A program made the position numbers and the translations under genes. A stretch of 40,653 nucleotides of DNA from Microcaldota archaeon (GTDB lineage Archaea > Micrarchaeota > Micrarchaeia > Micrarchaeales > CABMGC01). The notes below the pieces were generated by a model. The model saw nothing but the letters and a program-made list of their open reading frames with translations, did not search any database and was not told the origin of the DNA. Positions 38,024 to 40,653 of this stretch are shown here, piece by piece. The stretch lies in NCBI GenBank assembly GCA_021848065.1, contig JAJZNA010000027.1, forward strand, positions 1 through 40,653, written 5' to 3'. Position 1 is the first letter of the stretch. Every line of letters begins with the position of its first letter.

Positions 38024-39955
38024 TCATGCGCGCAATATGCTTCTAACAATCTCTTGGACATTTTCTTTCGTATCTATCCTACCAGATAGTATATCGTCTG
38101 GATTTGCCCATATTACATCAGCTACAGCATTACCTGAGTCAGATACCCATGCATAGGTCTCTGTGCCAGTAGAAACTGCGAGTTGCTGGAGCTGCGGTGC
38201 GTTGGGATCTCGCAGATTGTTGCCTTTTTCCACACTGTCCACCCCATCAATTCCGAAAAATGTGAATTTATCTTCAAGTCGCAGTCGTCTGAGAAGAATT
38301 TCGCCATCTTCATTTCGTATAATTGACGAAACCGCAGCATCAGGGTGTGGTTTATTGCTTTCAGGTTTATTCCCTAAAAATACCTTGGCTTCTCTCTTGA
38401 CATCTTCCAAGGATCCGATAACACGGCCGCTCTCGATGGACTCGTAAAAATCCAGTACAAGATCCCTGCGTTTCTGAATTATCCACTCATGACTTGTGCC
38501 ATCCCCAATTCCTGCAGCGCATTTAAGTAATTCCATTCTGAGTCCTATAAGCGCCCTGCGCAATGCTTCAACACTACGGTCGTTGATGGTATTCCCAACC
38601 CCTCTTTCATGACTTTTTAATGCGTAATGAAGGTTCGCCTCTGCATCTTCATATTTTCTTACAATTTGATATATTCTACCAACCTCTGCATCGAGAAATG
38701 GGACGTCGTGATACATCAGATCATTTATTGTAAATCCTGCTTCCAAATTGTAATCAATCTTGCCGTTTTCTACGTAATGCTTTAAGATCTTTTCATCGGC
38801 CGCACCAGCACGTACCATTAAATTCTGAAGTAGCTCTGAGATATGGAATATGTTATCTCCTTCTGACACAAATTCTATGTTGCTCTTAAGCATGTCTAAA
38901 GTCATGCGCCAGGAAAACATAATGAACCCAATCTCATAGTCTAGACCATATTTCTTTGCAGTCCATATTGCTCTCCTTGCTTCTTCAGCAGTTATCCCTT
39001 TACCTAAAAGTTTAAGGTACTCATTAGATCCTCCTTCAACCCCGAGAAAAACCTTGTCTAAGCCTACCCCCATTAGGGACTTAATTAGACCTTCTTCTTC
39101 CAAATTGTTAAATTCGTCCACCCTGAATGATGCCCTAAAAGATAATATCGGAAAGTTTTCATTTGCAATTGCTTCGACTAATTTGCGAGTAGCAGCTATG
39201 TTCACAAACGCTTCTTCGTCAGTAAACCCAAATGTTGTTACATTGTACTTGTAAGCAAGTTCCCTAATTGTTTCTACAACTTTATCCTCAGGCACTACAC
39301 GATAATCTTTTCCACCCATTTCTAGCCTAGAACAGAATGTGCAGTGTCCATAGCCACACCCGCGCGACCCTTCAACGAGTATTGCACCTTCAAGCGCAAT
39401 GATATCCCCAATAGTTTCATCTCTGAAAGGTATTTCATATCCATTCAAATTGGATTTTCTAGCATAGATCCTATTAACTGGATCACGTAAGGCCACTCTT
39501 TGGGCAATTTCAAGTATGGCTTCGTCTCCCTCGCCTTTCACAAGAGTAATATACGGAAATTCCCTTAGAAGTAGCGCAGGATCTGCATAAGTAGGTATTG
39601 TATTTCCAATAACTACTCTCATGGAGGATAGTGGAGGATTCTTCTCAAGTTTCAACAATAATGATTTTGTGTAGCTGTAGGAGTAAATAGGAACACTTAG
39701 TCCTAAGAGCATGGGCACTTCTTCATCATTTCCGAATTTGCGGATAAGCGCAGCTAAATTAGTTGTATCGATTTTCCCATAACATGCTCTTTCAGGTTGC
39801 GTGTCGTAAATTAACAGGTCTGCTTCAGGAAACCTTCTTTTGACTCTAGCAGCTAAAAGCTCTATAGCTATTGGTTCGTATATGGCAGGGTTCCTCTCGC
39901 CCACCATATTAACCAATGCAACTTTGAATCTTGCAGGTGTATTGGTGCTTCCCAT
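38024..39955 (-). CDS. B12-binding-type radical SAM protein with a degenerate Nudix-like C-terminus
   Basis: This 643-residue protein has an N-terminal Rossmann-like domain of B12-binding radical SAM enzymes (about 10-160, LVNMVGERNPAIYEPIAIEL, LVKGEGDEAI) but no B12-ligating D-x-H-x-x-G. The radical SAM core follows. Its cluster motif is CGYGHCTFC (C200, C205, C208), C-x4-C-x2-C instead of the usual C-x3-C-x2-C. TDEEAFVN and FLGVEGGSNEYLKLLGKG are normal core strands. Residues ~540-643 (AAVSSIIRNEDGEILLRRLR) look like a Nudix fold whose catalytic box has decayed. ATG 39955 is the first start. The target is unknown. Its neighbour is a Nudix hydrolase. Confidence 0.72.
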   Translation of the reverse strand: MGSTNTPARFKVALVNMVGERNPAIYEPIAIELLAARVKRRFPEADLLIYDTQPERACYGKIDTTNLAALIRKFGNDEEVPMLLGLSVPIYSYSYTKSLLLKLEKNPPLSSMRVVIGNTIPTYADPALLLREFPYITLVKGEGDEAILEIAQRVALRDPVNRIYARKSNLNGYEIPFRDETIGDIIALEGAILVEGSRGCGYGHCTFCSRLEMGGKDYRVVPEDKVVETIRELAYKYNVTTFGFTDEEAFVNIAATRKLVEAIANENFPILSFRASFRVDEFNNLEEEGLIKSLMGVGLDKVFLGVEGGSNEYLKLLGKGITAEEARRAIWTAKKYGLDYEIGFIMFSWRMTLDMLKSNIEFVSEGDNIFHISELLQNLMVRAGAADEKILKHYVENGKIDYNLEAGFTINDLMYHDVPFLDAEVGRIYQIVRKYEDAEANLHYALKSHERGVGNTINDRSVEALRRALIGLRMELLKCAAGIGDGTSHEWIIQKRRDLVLDFYESIESGRVIGSLEDVKREAKVFLGNKPESNKPHPDAAVSSIIRNEDGEILLRRLRLEDKFTFFGIDGVDSVEKGNNLRDPNAPQLQQLAVSTGTETYAWVSDSGNAVADVIWANPDDILSGRIDTKENVQEIVRSILRA

Positions 39956-40091
39956 ATCTAATCACTTAGTTAGGCATGTACAGAGATAGGTAATGCATGC
40001 GACGTTGCTCGAAGCAAAATCGAATGCTAGAATATATCCATAATCTGCATTTCTCCATAAGATATGAGGTTACACCCAACTGAATTAATTA

Positions 40092-40140
40092 TTTTGTGAC
40101 AATTTTTGTTGGAATTTTTGTAACTTTGTGACGGTTTAAA
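40092..40140 (+). repeat. 49-base promoter-like direct repeat, copy 2
   Basis: This copy has the same layout as that at 37085-37133: TTTTGTGACAA, 8 unlike bases, then the identical 30-base block. Here it lies 60 bases before the HTH gene, and its final TTTAAA sits at a TATA position for that gene. The rest of 39956-40199 shows no coding frame; ACCAATA and ATTGGGT words near 40171-40199 resemble those after copy 1. Confidence 0.75.
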
Positions 40141-40199
40141 AATGTTTGGCGTTGAAATCGGAAGCTTAAATAACCAATAGCGGCTAAAGGGGATTGGGT

Positions 40200-40409
40200 A
40201 TGGAAGGTCATAATTTCAAGAGCGAGTTTAACGAAAGGTACGGCCTTGCATGCAGAAAAATTATCCGCATGCTCTCCGAGAACTCCAGATGCTCCATTTC
40301 GGAGATGGCAGATGCCTTGAACATATCGAGGCGCTCTGCGGCAGGGAAAATTAGTATCCTGGAGCGTGAGCTTGGGATGAATTCAGTAGTTGGTCATAGC
40401 CCTCTCTAA
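40200..40409 (+). CDS. Short Lrp/AsnC-type HTH protein, no effector domain
   Basis: The product is 69 residues from ATG 40200 (a TTG at 40194 adds two). AGGGG lies about eight bases upstream of ATG 40200. The protein consists of a helix, then CRKIIRMLSENSRCSISEMA, DALNISRRSAAGKISILERE and LGM. This is the winged HTH of Lrp/AsnC proteins, ending where the RAM domain should begin (NSVVGHSPL, stop). It is either a truncated gene or a natural HTH-only regulator. Copy 2 of the 49-base repeat supplies the promoter. Its end nearly meets the opposed amber-interrupted ORF. Confidence 0.65.
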   Translation: MEGHNFKSEFNERYGLACRKIIRMLSENSRCSISEMADALNISRRSAAGKISILERELGMNSVVGHSPL

Positions 40410-40412
40410 ACA

Positions 40413-40652
40413 TCATCCATTTGATGGATAAAGAACGGTGAGTGGTGGGGTGTTTGTCACTACTTCATAGACCATTCCTTCATCCAAACATGTTTGCATA
40501 AGTCTCATCCGCTCCTTTAACAACGGTGTCACTAATCCATTGGACTGTAGTTGCCAAACAACAACGCCCTATTTCCCTATCCCTGTGTTTTCCCCATAGT
40601 GTTTTCTGATCTGGTAAAGCAAAATGTCTGTAAAATCCCGCAGAGTTATCAT
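40413..40652 (-). pseudogene. 80-codon ORF interrupted by an in-frame TAG, possibly a winged-helix protein
   Basis: Reading the minus strand from ATG 40652 (or from beyond the edge) gives MITLRDFTDILLYQIRKHYG, ENTGIGK, TAG, GVVVWQLQSNGLVTPLLKER, MRLMQTCLDEGMVYEVV, then TNTPPLTVLYPSNG and TGA at 40413. Both halves look protein-like and join as one winged-helix-like pattern. The TAG at about 40569-40571 is one change from CAG, AAG or TGG. A nonsense-mutated gene is the simplest view; stop-codon readthrough is possible. The family is not recognised and the gene may be cut by the window edge. Confidence 0.45.
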
Positions 40653-40653
40653 C

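Noticed and set aside
1..40653. CRISPR arrays, rRNA genes and replication origin
   Set aside because: I looked for regularly spaced repeats, rRNA-like conserved stretches and origin-type clusters and found none; the only direct repeats are the two 49-base copies and a short tandem repeat.

Overview
The window is chromosomal DNA of an archaeon. Archaeal markers are FEN-1, an archaeal-type asparaginyl-tRNA synthetase, MBF1, an archaeal/eukaryotic ATP-dependent DNA ligase, two tandem FtsZ proteins, a HemK-like methyltransferase of the VYPPAEDS type, KaiC-like ATPases and a V4R protein. TATA boxes (TTTAAA, TATAAAT) lie about 22-30 bases before many starts. Genes are packed closely, often with TGA/GTG or ATGA junctions. 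The gene content and the moderately GC-rich, small-gene layout suggest a DPANN lineage such as Micrarchaeota/ARMAN. This is an inference from gene style, not a sequence match.

Layout. 1-420: 5' part of an IS200/IS605-type TnpB with its folded left end. 481-4530: site-2 protease, MBF1, FEN-1, a very basic 38-residue protein and an HD hydrolase. 4549-5119: a decayed IS200/IS605 element with TnpA and TnpB tails and both end hairpins. 5136-8820: a transglutaminase-fold protein without its catalytic residues, a membrane protein, AsnRS and a divergent beta-carbonic-anhydrase-like protein. 8858-16046 (minus): an operon for a hydrogenase-4/complex-I-like membrane complex (HyfB, a HyfC-HyfE fusion, HyfF, HyfG, HyfI). 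Its catalytic subunits have lost all four Ni-Fe cysteines and all four iron-sulfur cysteines, and no ferredoxin subunit is present. 16280-17155: NAD(P)HX dehydratase. 17160-23010: an AT-rich, probably acquired island with UbiA prenyltransferase, a tandem V4R protein, two KaiC-like ATPases, a methyltransferase and the C-terminal part of a chimeric Lrp-like regulator. 23630-30969: stand-alone RAM domain, SDR, then the SUF iron-sulfur operon (cysteine-containing HTH regulator, SufB with intein, SufD, SufC, SufS). 31158-33252 (minus): two FtsZ genes with a terminator. 33352-36931: MGMT, a VanX-like dipeptidase, DNA ligase and a HemK-like methyltransferase. 36921-40652: an accessory region with a transposase-like relic, a Nudix hydrolase, an unusual radical SAM protein, two copies of a 49-base promoter-like repeat, a truncated Lrp-type HTH protein and an ORF interrupted by an amber codon.

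How the parts work together. The SUF genes form a self-contained assembly and sulfur-supply unit, led by a possible Fe-S-sensing repressor with a perfect dyad in its leader. The Hyf-like complex keeps the proton-channel residues of its membrane subunits but has no visible redox centre, so it cannot work as a conventional hydrogenase or complex I. This is the strongest candidate for undescribed biology here. The second candidate is the AT-rich island pairing KaiC ATPases with a V4R ligand-binding protein and a UbiA enzyme. The third is the radical SAM/Nudix pair lying between the 49-base repeats.
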